Source: Oscillospiraceae bacterium (GTDB lineage Bacteria; Bacillota; Clostridia; Oscillospirales; Oscillospiraceae). From it: DNA of 35,200 bases. The notes beneath the pieces are model-generated. The model was not told the origin of the DNA, did no database searches, and saw only the letters and a list, made by a program, of their open reading frames with translations. The position numbers and the translations under genes are program-made. This document shows, piece after piece, positions 7,735 through 16,038 of this stretch. Location of the stretch: the NCBI GenBank assembly GCA_017395935.1, contig JAFQNL010000039.1:1-35200 (forward strand). The letters are read 5' to 3'. The first letter of the stretch is position 1; every line of letters starts with the position of its first letter.

Positions 7735-8907
7735 ATGATCGCCTTGCTGTCCCGGTTCTTTCTCCGGGAAGGAATGTCGGAGGAGAGCAGACGGGGCGCT
7801 TACGGCGTTCTCTGCGGTGTAGCCGGCATTATTCTGAACATTCTGCTTTTCGCCGGCAAATTCTTTGCCGGTCTGCTGAGTAATTCGGTGGCCATTACCG
7901 CCGATGCCTTCAATAACCTGTCTGACGCAGGGTCTTCGGTGGTGACGCTGGCCGGATTTCGTCTGGCCGGGCAGAAGCCGGATGCCGAACATCCCTACGG
8001 CCATGGCCGGATGGAGTATATCGCGGGTCTGGTGGTCTCGGGGGTCATTCTGCTTATGGCCTTTGAGCTGCTGAAGGAGTCGGTGGGAAAGATTATTACG
8101 CCCGAGGAGACGATCTGCTCCCCGCTGGTGGTGGCGATTTTGATCGTCTCCATTCTGGGCAAGTGCTACATGGCCAGCTATAACTTCCGGATTGGCCGCC
8201 AGATCGACTCGGCCGCCCTGAAGGCTACCGGCACAGACAGTCTCAGCGACTGCGTCTCCACCGGCGTGGTGCTGATGGCTACGCTGGTAAGCCATTTTAC
8301 CGGCCTGCATATTGACGGCTACTGCGGTGTGGCTGTGGCCGTGCTGATCTGTATCGCCGGCATTAAAGCGGCCAAGGAGACGCTGGATCCCCTGCTGGGT
8401 CAGCCCCCTGAGCAGGAGTATCTGGATCGGATTGAGCGCTTTGTTGCCGATTTTGACCAGCAGATTCTGGGAATTCACGACCTGATGGTTCACGACTACG
8501 GCCCCGGCCGTAAGGTCATCTCCCTCCACGCCGAGGTGCCTGCCGAGGGGGATATCCTGCTGCTGCACGACATGATCGACAACGCCGAGAAGGCGCTGGC
8601 CAAGGAACTGGGCTGCTCGGCCACCATCCATATGGACCCGGTGGTGACCGACGATCCCGAGGTGGACCGGCTCCGGGAAGTCACACAGCAGGTGCTGAAG
8701 CAACTGGACCCCGAGCTGTCTATGCATGATTTCCGGGTGGTCACTGGCCCCACCCATACCAACCTGATCTTTGATATTGTCCTTCCCTTTGGCTACTGGC
8801 TGGAGGAGAAGGAGGTCCGGAGCCGGATTCGGCAGGCGATTGCGCAGGAACTGGGCGAGCGTTATTTTGTCGTGATTCAGGTAGACCGGCTTATGGTCCA
8901 AAGGTGA
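7735..8907 (+). CDS. Cation diffusion facilitator family transporter
   Basis: A 390-residue member of the CDF family, which exports divalent metals such as zinc, manganese or iron by proton antiport. The membrane domain shows the family hallmarks: NSVAITADAFNNLSDAGSS (metal-site Asp residues in TM2), HPYGHGRMEYIAGLVVS, and the TM5 motif GTDSLSDCVSTG. A cytoplasmic domain follows (HDLMVHDYGPGR, then HAEVP) with a long C-terminal extension typical of the Clostridia members. An upstream in-frame ATG at 7720 exists, but GGGAG at 7722-7726 lies 8 nt before 7735 and would be part of the coding region otherwise. Single-gene unit with its own promoter and terminator; metal specificity cannot be told. 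Confidence 0.92.
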   Translation: MIALLSRFFLREGMSEESRRGAYGVLCGVAGIILNILLFAGKFFAGLLSNSVAITADAFNNLSDAGSSVVTLAGFRLAGQKPDAEHPYGHGRMEYIAGLVVSGVILLMAFELLKESVGKIITPEETICSPLVVAILIVSILGKCYMASYNFRIGRQIDSAALKATGTDSLSDCVSTGVVLMATLVSHFTGLHIDGYCGVAVAVLICIAGIKAAKETLDPLLGQPPEQEYLDRIERFVADFDQQILGIHDLMVHDYGPGRKVISLHAEVPAEGDILLLHDMIDNAEKALAKELGCSATIHMDPVVTDDPEVDRLREVTQQVLKQLDPELSMHDFRVVTGPTHTNLIFDIVLPFGYWLEEKEVRSRIRQAIAQELGERYFVVIQVDRLMVQR

Positions 8908-8912
8908 ACAAC

Positions 8913-8956
8913 GCAGATCCCCCCTGAAAAAACGGGGGGATCTGCTTTCTTTTTTG
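8913..8956 (+). terminator. Strong rho-independent terminator after the cation transporter
   Basis: A perfect 12-bp stem (GCAGATCCCCCC / GGGGGGATCTGC) with a 9-nt loop is followed by a T-rich tract. It isolates the long operon that follows. Confidence 0.92.
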
Positions 8957-8976
8957 TAAAAGGTTGTATTAAAAAC

Positions 8977-9023
8977 GATTGTAATTTTTTTGGAAATCAG
9001 ATATGATAGTGTAGGATTGTAAT
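8977..9023 (+). repeat. 9-mer direct repeat flanking the operon promoter
   Basis: GATTGTAAT occurs at 8977-8985, over the -35 box, and again at 9015-9023, at the expected start of transcription. A related GGTTGTATT lies at 8962-8970. The placement suits a regulator binding site, but no regulator gene is in the operon. Confidence 0.5.
8979..9007 (+). promoter_or_regulatory. Promoter of the fifteen-gene ESCRT-like operon
   Basis: TTGTAA (8979-8984) and TATGAT (9002-9007) are separated by 17 nt, with an A+T-rich stretch upstream. The start would be near 9014, about 40 nt before the first ATG. No comparable promoter was found further inside the run of genes. Confidence 0.7.
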
Positions 9024-9055
9024 ATGCAAATTCTGACCATTTTGGAGGTGAGTCC

Positions 9056-10879
9056 ATGTCCCGGTTTGACGCTCATAACGGCTTTGTCCATTTCGTTTTT
9101 GCAAACGAGGACCTGTACTGCCTCAAAAGCCTGATGGCGCTGGATCTGGAGGGGTATCTCTACTACCTGCTCAAGCGGCAGGGCTATCGGGGGATCTATT
9201 TTGTAGGCCGGGAGGAGGAGCGGTTTGCTGTCTCCACCTATGACGCGGCCTCGGAGGAGCTCTATGCCCGCAGCGACATGGGCGCCTTTATGACCAAAAT
9301 GATCGGCCTGTTGGGCGGCAAGGATGAGCAGCGGAGAGGCCGGACCACCGTTCCGGTGGCCAATGCCGAGATGCTCTCCCGAAAGTGGTTCCCCATCCTG
9401 CGCAAGGAGCAGGAGCAGGCCTTTGTCTTCCGGCTGGACGTCTTTTGCCAGATGTTCTCCAAGGACTACCACTGGTACTTAAAAGAACTCATCCGTCTTG
9501 GCCGGCAGCAGCCTCAGGGCAAGCGGAATATCCTTGTTCTGGTGGCGCCCATTGCCGCCAGTGAAACGGCCCGGCAGCTGCTGGACGAGTCGGGCGTGTT
9601 CCATATTACCGACCGGGACGGCAACAGCCTCTGCTGGGAGATTCAGTCGCTGCTCCGGGGAGACCGGAATATCCGCCTGTATGAGCAGCTCCAGCGGGAG
9701 CTGGATGAGCGCTGTCTCTTCCTCAACTCCTTCGATCGGCGGCAGCTTCGCTCGCTGGTCAGCTATCACTATCTGATCCGGCAGCAGGAGCAGACTGAGG
9801 CCGCCTTTATTGAGGACGTGGCCGACCTTGCCTACTGCTGGTACCATTCTCCTGCCTTCCGGGCGGCGGCAGGCCCCCTCTTCTCCCAGAACGAGCGGCA
9901 GGCCTTTAGCCAGCTGCTGGCCGACCTGAGCAAGGGGGGAGCGGAGCGGAGCTTCCGCAGCGCCATTTATGATCTCCGGGGGAAGGAGCAGGAGAAGTCG
10001 CTCTTCCAGCTGGTGGAAGAGCGCTACGGACTGGAGCCTGCCCGGATCTGTATGCCGGCCGACGATCTGATTGCCAGAAAGACACGGGTGATCAAGGTCA
10101 GACCGGGCATCCTGCCTCAGGAGCAGAATCGGCGCCTGCACCATATTATCTCTGAGTTTCAGATCCAGCGGAGCCGGATCATGCCTGAGGAGCTGACCGA
10201 TCTGCTGCTGGACTGCGTGGGCGAACTGGAGAGCGCGATCTATCGCCGGGATATCTCCACTGTGGGCCATGTGCTGACGGCGCTGGAGGAGGCGCTGCAG
10301 GACGAGCTGACCTACGGAGAGCGGGAAAAGGTGATCTGGGAGAGCCGAAAGACGATGATCCGCCTCTCCGAGGCCAATTTCCATCTGGATCAGCGGAGAA
10401 AATCCTTCCTGGCCCAGAAACAGAACTACCTGTCCCAGATGGCCCAGCTGCGCCGGGAGATCGAGGAGAACGAGGCGGTCTGTGCCTATCTGGAGCCGGA
10501 GGATCCCCGCCGGAGCCAGCTGGCCGAGCTGAAGGCCAGCTTCACCCGACTTTATCAGGACTGCCGGAATCTGGATTTTACCATGACTCAGGATGTCAAG
10601 ACCAGCAACGCCAACGACAACTCTATACGCAAGTTGGATCTCTCCATTGCCGCCCTCAAGCAGCCTGATGTCAAGGATCTGACTCAGGTGCTGAAGACGG
10701 CGCAGGAGATGCTGGTGGATGTGGAGACCGAGCGACTGAGCGAACAGCGTGAGATCGAGGATCTCAACGATAAGATTAACTATACCTTCCGGGAGCTGGC
10801 TGCCATGGACGAGCTGCCCAATGCTGCCGAGCGCTATGAGGCGGCAGTCCGGGAGCTGGATCAGTTGATGAGCAACTGA
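9056..10879 (+). CDS. Unrecognised 607-residue protein with C-terminal coiled coil (operon gene 1)
   Basis: I do not recognise this protein. Residues 1-400 are a mixed globular region without signal peptide or membrane segment. The stretch RNILVLVAPIAAS near residue 157 resembles a buried strand of a P-loop or AAA-like fold and is echoed by FAILVAPDTES in operon gene 9, but no Walker A is present; a catalytically dead ATPase is possible (speculative). From about residue 430 to the end the sequence is helical with coiled-coil character, rich in Gln, Arg and Glu, and ends in a short amphipathic stretch (ELDQLM). The start is an ATG 5 nt after GGAGGTG. It is the first gene behind the operon promoter and the next gene follows after 40 nt. 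Confidence 0.75.
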   Translation: MSRFDAHNGFVHFVFANEDLYCLKSLMALDLEGYLYYLLKRQGYRGIYFVGREEERFAVSTYDAASEELYARSDMGAFMTKMIGLLGGKDEQRRGRTTVPVANAEMLSRKWFPILRKEQEQAFVFRLDVFCQMFSKDYHWYLKELIRLGRQQPQGKRNILVLVAPIAASETARQLLDESGVFHITDRDGNSLCWEIQSLLRGDRNIRLYEQLQRELDERCLFLNSFDRRQLRSLVSYHYLIRQQEQTEAAFIEDVADLAYCWYHSPAFRAAAGPLFSQNERQAFSQLLADLSKGGAERSFRSAIYDLRGKEQEKSLFQLVEERYGLEPARICMPADDLIARKTRVIKVRPGILPQEQNRRLHHIISEFQIQRSRIMPEELTDLLLDCVGELESAIYRRDISTVGHVLTALEEALQDELTYGEREKVIWESRKTMIRLSEANFHLDQRRKSFLAQKQNYLSQMAQLRREIEENEAVCAYLEPEDPRRSQLAELKASFTRLYQDCRNLDFTMTQDVKTSNANDNSIRKLDLSIAALKQPDVKDLTQVLKTAQEMLVDVETERLSEQREIEDLNDKINYTFRELAAMDELPNAAERYEAAVRELDQLMSN

Positions 10880-10919
10880 GACCGGAGGGAGACGACAGAT
10901 CCGGAAAGGAGGAAGCGGA

Positions 10920-12347
10920 ATGTATGCGGGCGCGACCATTTCCGATGGTATGCTCTGCCTGTATGCGGTGGCCTCTCAGGCTGTGCAGCAGGATGTAAGC
11001 AAGACGGGAAAACTTTATATCTCCGGCGCCGGCAGCAAGCAGGGCAAGACGAAAAACTGCTTCCTCCGGGTACAGATGGATCAGATCAGCCGGACTGAGG
11101 TGGAAAACGCCTTTCTGCGGCTGAGCGAACGGATCGGAGAAAAGACCGTAGACAAGCTGGTTCTGGCTGTGGGAAAGGAGACTCTCCAGCAGCGCACGGA
11201 CCGGGAGCAGCTGCTCCGGCTGTGCCGCCAGCTGGTCCAGATTGAGGCGGTAGAACAGGTTAGTCTGACTGCCGCCGAGACCGTCCTCTTCTGTCGGGAC
11301 TGGCAGCGGGAGAACGGCAGAGGCTATAGCGGCTATCTGCTCCTCTTCCGGCTGTCCGAGCACGGGGCGCAGGCCGAACTGCTGAAGATCAAAGAGCAGA
11401 AGAACCTGATCTTCCGGGAGGAGTCAGTAAAGATCGAGGTGCCTCTGGCGGGACTGGAGAGCAAATTCTACAGCCGCACGGCGGCCGAGGCGCTGTCCAC
11501 CTCTCCTGAGCGGCTGACGGCAGGCCGACAGGCAGAGCTGGTCAACGCGGCTCGTCGGACCATCAATGCAAACAGAATGGCCATCAATCAGATCTTTGAC
11601 GAATACGGCACCGGCTGCCCCGAAGATCTGGAGATAGAGCTGAAGGACCAGAACTGGCGGGAGAAGCACGCGCCTCTGACCTGCCGCCATATTCTGACAG
11701 CCTATGAGGCGGTTATCCAGCCCAAGCTGGCACAACTGCTGAAGAGCGTAGAGCGGGAGCTGCGGGAAAAAAACGTCCCGTGGAGCAGCCGGAGACAGAG
11801 CCAGTTCCGACTGGCCTTTGAGGGAGGACTGTCCAACTGCTGGCTGGTACAGAAGCAGGTGGCCGACTTCTTCCGGCTCAGTACCATGGATGCCCGGCTC
11901 TCCCGGATTAACCGGCAGGGCCTTTTGGAGATCCATTCAGGGGCCATGGGAGCCTCCATGCTGGCAGCCGGCCGGATGGAGATGGGAATGCTCTCCCCCT
12001 GTGACGTGACCATCCTCTCTCAGGACGAGGAGGGAAAGCAGGTCCGGGACACGGTAGTAAAAAGACATCAGCTGCTGGCATGGGGCCGGATCAACTATCC
12101 CCTCTGGCCGGGAGACGGTCAGCCGGTCACATATTTAATCAATCCCGGAGAAGCGATCCGGGTAGAGCTGGACTGGAAGGGCGGCCAGAAGAAACGGGAG
12201 TATGCCCTCCAGCTTACCCAGCTGGGCAGCTGGACAGCACGGCTGGGCCTGTCTCTGAACGAGCAGGGCAAATGGAGCCTCCACGGCGTCCGGTGCGATC
12301 CGGACACAGGCAGCTGTCAGGGCGAGGAAGAGATCGTCCCCCTCTGA
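10920..12347 (+). CDS. Degenerate Hsp70/actin-fold (ASKHA-like) protein (operon gene 2)
   Basis: A 475-residue protein whose central layout can be followed against an Hsp70 nucleotide-binding domain. KLVLAVGKETLQQRTDREQ (79-97) sits where Hsp70 has its 'VPAYF..AQR' strand and helix; SLTAAETVLF (115-124) where it has 'NEPTAAAL'; a strand LLLFRL follows. EGGLSNCWLVQKQVADFF (301-318) corresponds to the 'GGSSRIPxVQxxVxxFF' adenosine region and GAMGASMLAAG (341-351) to 'AVALGAAIQAG'. The phosphate-1 DLGTT and phosphate-2 DLGGGT glycine motifs are absent, so nucleotide hydrolysis is unlikely. The C-terminal ~110 residues may be a beta-rich domain. AGGAGG precedes the ATG. Role is unknown; a scaffold or client-binding adaptor is inference. 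Confidence 0.65.
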   Translation: MYAGATISDGMLCLYAVASQAVQQDVSKTGKLYISGAGSKQGKTKNCFLRVQMDQISRTEVENAFLRLSERIGEKTVDKLVLAVGKETLQQRTDREQLLRLCRQLVQIEAVEQVSLTAAETVLFCRDWQRENGRGYSGYLLLFRLSEHGAQAELLKIKEQKNLIFREESVKIEVPLAGLESKFYSRTAAEALSTSPERLTAGRQAELVNAARRTINANRMAINQIFDEYGTGCPEDLEIELKDQNWREKHAPLTCRHILTAYEAVIQPKLAQLLKSVERELREKNVPWSSRRQSQFRLAFEGGLSNCWLVQKQVADFFRLSTMDARLSRINRQGLLEIHSGAMGASMLAAGRMEMGMLSPCDVTILSQDEEGKQVRDTVVKRHQLLAWGRINYPLWPGDGQPVTYLINPGEAIRVELDWKGGQKKREYALQLTQLGSWTARLGLSLNEQGKWSLHGVRCDPDTGSCQGEEEIVPL

Positions 12348-12389
12348 AACCGGGGAAGGACGGCCACAGAGAGAAAAGGGTAGATACCG

Positions 12390-14345
12390 ATGAAATTTTC
12401 CAGAATCAAAGACGATCTGGCTCAGCTGGAGCGGAAATCGGACGTGACGGCGGCCGACGTGCTCAACTGTGTCTATGATCTCTGTCAGGATATCCAGACG
12501 GATACAGGAAGCCCTGTAGAGCGGAAGGAGCCGGGCAGCGGCGATGATCTGAGCCGAATGCTGCCATGGGTGGGCCGACTGATCTGCCGGCTCTACCAGA
12601 AGGGGGAGAGCCAGATTATGAGCCCTGTCCTCCGGCAGCGCCTGAGCGAGATTGGCGCGGAACTAACCCAGCTGGAAGGAAAGATCCAGAACGCCGAGGG
12701 CGAGAGCAGCCGTCTGGCCGAGCAGGAGCGCCAGCTTCAGGACAAGAAGACCAAGCTCCGGAAGAATCAGGAGCTGATCGCCCAGATCAGAGCCCGGTGC
12801 GCCGAGCTGGAGACGGCCAATGAAGCTGCCCAGACAGAGGACGTGCTGCCCCTGTACAGCCGGTGGGAAGAACTGAAGCAGCGCCAGCAGGAGCTGCGGC
12901 AGGAGTGCGAGAGCTGCCAGAGCGAGATCGACGCGCTTACCGGAAAAGTGGGTGAACTGGAGGCGGAGAACAGAAGCCTCTCCGACGAGGCCGGAGCGCT
13001 GGCGCGGCGCAATGAGCAGGCCATGGAGCTTCGTCAGCAGCTGACAGAGCAAATGTTCCAGACCCAGCTGCAGCTGGAGCAGTGGGAGCAGGAACGGGGC
13101 ACGCTGGATGAACGAAAGCAGGCCCTGGAGGAGTGTTGCCGGACAGCCGGCCAGGAACTGGACAGGCTGAAGGAACAAGTCCTCCGCCCGGTAGAAGCGT
13201 CGCTGGGTCTGCTGGAGCAGGAGCGACAGACCCTGCTGGAGCAGCAGAGTCAGCTGGAAGACCGCCGCAGCCACCTTCAGCAGCAGCTGGAGCGGCAGAG
13301 GCAGGAAAACGAGACCCTCCAGACCCGCTGCCGTGAGGCAGAGGATCAGGCGGAGGAGCAGGAAACCCTCCGCGCTGCGCTGGAAGAGAAGCTGGCGGGC
13401 GTCCGGACCCGGACGCAGAGGGGCAAGGACGAGCAAATGGAGCTGGATGACCGGCTGGCCGCCGCGCTCTCGGCTTGTCAACAGCTGGAACAGGAACTGC
13501 TCCCCCAGCACCGTCGGCAGCTGGAAGACCAGCAGGGCAGACAGATGGCTCTGGCCGGCCAGCGGGAAAAGCTGGAAGAGAGCATCCGGAGTCTGCAGGA
13601 GAACATCTCGGCGCTGGAACAGACCATCGGTCGGGACGAGGACAACTTCCGGCAGCTGGGTCGGCAGCGTCTGGAACTGGAAGAGAGACGCAGTCAGCTG
13701 ACAGCGGACCGGAACAGACGCAGCGGCGAATGCGACGGCCTGCGGCAGAAAATCGAGCAGCTGAACGAAGAGATCGCCCGCCGGGACTTCGACCGGGTCA
13801 GAAGAGATCTGGAGGCAGTTCTTCGGGAGAAGGAAGGGCTGCTGGAGGAGTGCCGCCGGTTGGAGCGGGAGCTGATTGGCCAGCGGGAAGCGGCAAAGGA
13901 GCAGCGGGCGACTGCCCAGAACCTCATTGGGCAGAAGAAGACCGACCTTGCCGCCATGGAGCAGGCCCGGCAGGAAACCCAGACGGCTGTGAGCAAGCTG
14001 GATGCCGAACTGACCCGGCTGAGCAAGGACCGCAGCCAGCTACTGGCCCAGCTGGAACAGCTCCGGCAGGAGCGGGACGAACTGGTGCTCTGGTTTGGAC
14101 AGACGGATGCCCGGCGCTGCCGGGAGGAGATCGACCGGCTCTTTGCCCGGGTAAGACAGATGAAACAGGCGCAGGAATCTCTGCGCGGAGAGTACCGCTT
14201 CTTTGCCCAGACGTACGGCATGACCGATCAGGAGTTGGAGGAGAAGCTGGCCTTCCAGACCAGCATCGACCAACTCTCCCAGCAGCTTGAGCGCTTCCGG
14301 GAGCAGTACCGGCAGCTGCTGCAGAGCTTTGGCGGCGAGGTGTAA
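12390..14345 (+). CDS. Long coiled-coil protein, no ATPase head (operon gene 3)
   Basis: A 651-residue protein with a small N-terminal globular region (about residues 1-85) and then an almost unbroken, Gln/Glu/Arg/Leu-rich heptad pattern to near the end (about residue 620). It resembles the arms of SMC, golgin or myosin-tail proteins but has no Walker A, no ABC signature and no hinge, so it is not an SMC protein. It has no signal peptide or membrane segment and should be cytoplasmic. A fully extended coiled coil of this length would span many tens of nanometres, suiting a tether or spacer. The ribosome binding site is weak (AAAAGGG). Gene 4 starts 4 bases after its stop. Such repeats attract false family hits, so no name is given. 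Confidence 0.75.
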   Translation: MKFSRIKDDLAQLERKSDVTAADVLNCVYDLCQDIQTDTGSPVERKEPGSGDDLSRMLPWVGRLICRLYQKGESQIMSPVLRQRLSEIGAELTQLEGKIQNAEGESSRLAEQERQLQDKKTKLRKNQELIAQIRARCAELETANEAAQTEDVLPLYSRWEELKQRQQELRQECESCQSEIDALTGKVGELEAENRSLSDEAGALARRNEQAMELRQQLTEQMFQTQLQLEQWEQERGTLDERKQALEECCRTAGQELDRLKEQVLRPVEASLGLLEQERQTLLEQQSQLEDRRSHLQQQLERQRQENETLQTRCREAEDQAEEQETLRAALEEKLAGVRTRTQRGKDEQMELDDRLAAALSACQQLEQELLPQHRRQLEDQQGRQMALAGQREKLEESIRSLQENISALEQTIGRDEDNFRQLGRQRLELEERRSQLTADRNRRSGECDGLRQKIEQLNEEIARRDFDRVRRDLEAVLREKEGLLEECRRLERELIGQREAAKEQRATAQNLIGQKKTDLAAMEQARQETQTAVSKLDAELTRLSKDRSQLLAQLEQLRQERDELVLWFGQTDARRCREEIDRLFARVRQMKQAQESLRGEYRFFAQTYGMTDQELEEKLAFQTSIDQLSQQLERFREQYRQLLQSFGGEV

Positions 14346-14348
14346 GCG

Positions 14349-14855
14349 ATGACGTGCAGAATTTGCGGCGCCCAGCGGCCGGAGGGAATGAGCCGATGCC
14401 CCAAATGCCGGTTTCCCGTGCTGCGCAGCTTTGGCAGTCAGGGACAGGCTGAGCGGCAGAAGCTGGAGCAGCTTTGGAAGAAGACCCATGGCTATGACCG
14501 GCTGAGCGGGACCGAGATTGGCGTTCTGGCCTATTTCTGGGACCGTGACAGCGACGGCAAGGTACGGGAGAGCAGCCGGTATCGGGTTTTGCTTCCCGCA
14601 GACAAGGAGCTGGATCAGCAGCTGCTGTGGCTCAACTGCTTCTTTGCCCGGACAAGCCGGGAGGAATATCTGCAGCTGCCCCTGCGTTTTGTCCGGGGCA
14701 GAGAGGTCCGGGAGCAAACGGTCCGAATCCGGTGCCCGGCAGACAAGGGGCCGGGCTTTTGGAACGTGGCTCTGGCAAAGACCGACGATGGACAGCTCAG
14801 GATTGCTCTGGGCGGTCCCAGAAACTATGAGCAGTCAATCTGTGATATCCCCTGA
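14349..14855 (+). CDS. Zinc-ribbon protein, 168 residues (operon gene 4)
   Basis: An N-terminal zinc ribbon (C3, C6, C17, C20; CxxC-x10-CxxC) is followed by a Gln/Lys helix and a C-terminal mixed region of about 120 residues that I cannot assign. It starts with a repeated pattern of strands and has no membrane segment. The ATG is only 3 nt past the stop of the coiled-coil gene, so translation is coupled. The ribbon probably holds a structural zinc and mediates protein contact. Three more zinc-module proteins are encoded later in the same operon. Confidence 0.75.
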   Translation: MTCRICGAQRPEGMSRCPKCRFPVLRSFGSQGQAERQKLEQLWKKTHGYDRLSGTEIGVLAYFWDRDSDGKVRESSRYRVLLPADKELDQQLLWLNCFFARTSREEYLQLPLRFVRGREVREQTVRIRCPADKGPGFWNVALAKTDDGQLRIALGGPRNYEQSICDIP

Positions 14856-14866
14856 TGGGGGGATAT
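14845..14866 (+). other. Mid-operon RNA hairpin across the stop codon of gene 4
   Basis: ATATCCCC and GGGGATAT form a perfect 8-bp stem with a 6-nt loop that contains the TGA stop. No T-run follows, so it is not a standard terminator. It lies in the largest spacing of the operon's first half and could be a processing or stability element that separates genes 1-4 from the rest. Confidence 0.45.
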
Positions 14867-14923
14867 TCCTGAACATAGAAATTAAAAGTGAACCATCCCA
14901 ACACTACTGAGAGGAGAATCAAT

Positions 14924-16009
14924 ATGGGCTCGTTAGATGTTTTCATGAATACCGCGGCTTCTGTTTTCGGCAAAAAAAAGAAGGAGCAGTCCCCCCAGGA
15001 CAAGGCTGCCAAGGACAGACAGGAATGTAAGGATATTGCCTCTGTCCTCGGCAAAGTCCGTTATAAGGACTATTCCGACCGGATCGCTCCTGAGAAGATG
15101 GAGCACTACAAGGAACTGGGCGCCAGTCTGACCACTCTGATCGGCAACTCTTCCGTCATCCGGCTCCCCGCCGAAGATATCAACAGCCAGCTCAAGGCCA
15201 TTGCCGAGTATCTTCAGGACGCCCTGTATAACGGCAGTGCCCGGACGGTGGAGCATACCCTGCGGGCGCTGGATTACGGCATCCGTGAGGCCCGGAAGGA
15301 TCTGCCTGAGAAGGATATGGAAAAGATGGAGCGGATTCTCAAGGAGCGGGTAGAGTGTCTGGGCGCCTACCGGAGCGTAGTGGAGATCTCCAGTAAGGCT
15401 GACAAGCTGGATGAAGTTATCCGGGTTCAGATGAGCAAGCGGCGCAAGGACGCCGAGGAGCTCAAGAGCGCCTGCAAGGAGCTGCAGAGAAAGATCAAGG
15501 AGCGTCCCGATCTGGTTCAACAGCTGGAGGAATACGGCCTGAGCAGCAATCTGCTCCGGGGCGAGGCCAAGGATCTGGATACCGAGCGTGTCCGTGTGAT
15601 CCAGCTGGGCGAGAACGTGGAGCAGCTTCAGGCTCTGATTGCCACCAACCGGGCAGCCCTGCAGCAGGATCTGTCTACTATGAATACGCTGATCATTCAG
15701 CTGAGCCAGAAGAATGTGCTGCTGGATGACGAGACCCTTAACGCTCTGCAGGAGCAGCAGGAGCGGCTCAAGAGCGAGCTGATCCGTCAGGACGAGCAGA
15801 TCCGGGAGATGGAGAAGCTCAACCACGGCTTCACGCTGGCCATTCGGGAACTGGGCAGCTCCCCCGAGGCAGTCAACGACGTCATCCGTCACGAGAAGGA
15901 ATACGGCGAACTTCTGGCCCGTATCGAGGCCGAGGAGGAAGGCCGCAAGCTTGGTCAGCAGCTCCTGCGTCAGGCAGAAAACGAGCAGAAGCAGACCCTG
16001 AGCAACTGA
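14924..16009 (+). CDS. Helical protein with basic amphipathic N-terminus (operon gene 5)
   Basis: A 361-residue, nearly all-helical protein. The first ~20 residues (LDVFMNTAASVFGKKKK) make an amphipathic helix ending in a lysine cluster, a typical membrane-contact element and similar in style to the next gene product (MGIMDKIFKPKK). The rest alternates helices with a charged coiled-coil stretch near residues 150-210 and 260-310; the C-terminus is hydrophilic. I do not recognise a family. It might be another ESCRT-III-like or PspA-like coat protein, or an adaptor; TelA was considered and not supported. A GTG at 14888 is in frame, but GAGGAG lies 7 nt before the ATG at 14924, so the latter is chosen. 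Confidence 0.7.
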   Translation: MGSLDVFMNTAASVFGKKKKEQSPQDKAAKDRQECKDIASVLGKVRYKDYSDRIAPEKMEHYKELGASLTTLIGNSSVIRLPAEDINSQLKAIAEYLQDALYNGSARTVEHTLRALDYGIREARKDLPEKDMEKMERILKERVECLGAYRSVVEISSKADKLDEVIRVQMSKRRKDAEELKSACKELQRKIKERPDLVQQLEEYGLSSNLLRGEAKDLDTERVRVIQLGENVEQLQALIATNRAALQQDLSTMNTLIIQLSQKNVLLDDETLNALQEQQERLKSELIRQDEQIREMEKLNHGFTLAIRELGSSPEAVNDVIRHEKEYGELLARIEAEEEGRKLGQQLLRQAENEQKQTLSN

Positions 16010-16038
16010 CGGCAGTTTGGAAAGGATGGTAAACCGAT

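Noticed and set aside
7702-9057. Minus-strand frame of 451 codons over the cation transporter
   Set aside because: Shadow frame; crosses a strong terminator and a promoter and has no domain.
12390-14345. SMC or Rad50-type ATPase
   Set aside because: Only the coiled coil is present; Walker A, signature and Walker B motifs are missing.
14856-14923. Internal promoter before operon gene 5
   Set aside because: No -35/-10 pair with acceptable spacing was found in this gap.
14924-16009. TelA/KlaA toxic-anion-resistance protein, suggested by the TerY-P-like triad nearby
   Set aside because: Length is similar, but the TelA landmark sequences I know could not be found.
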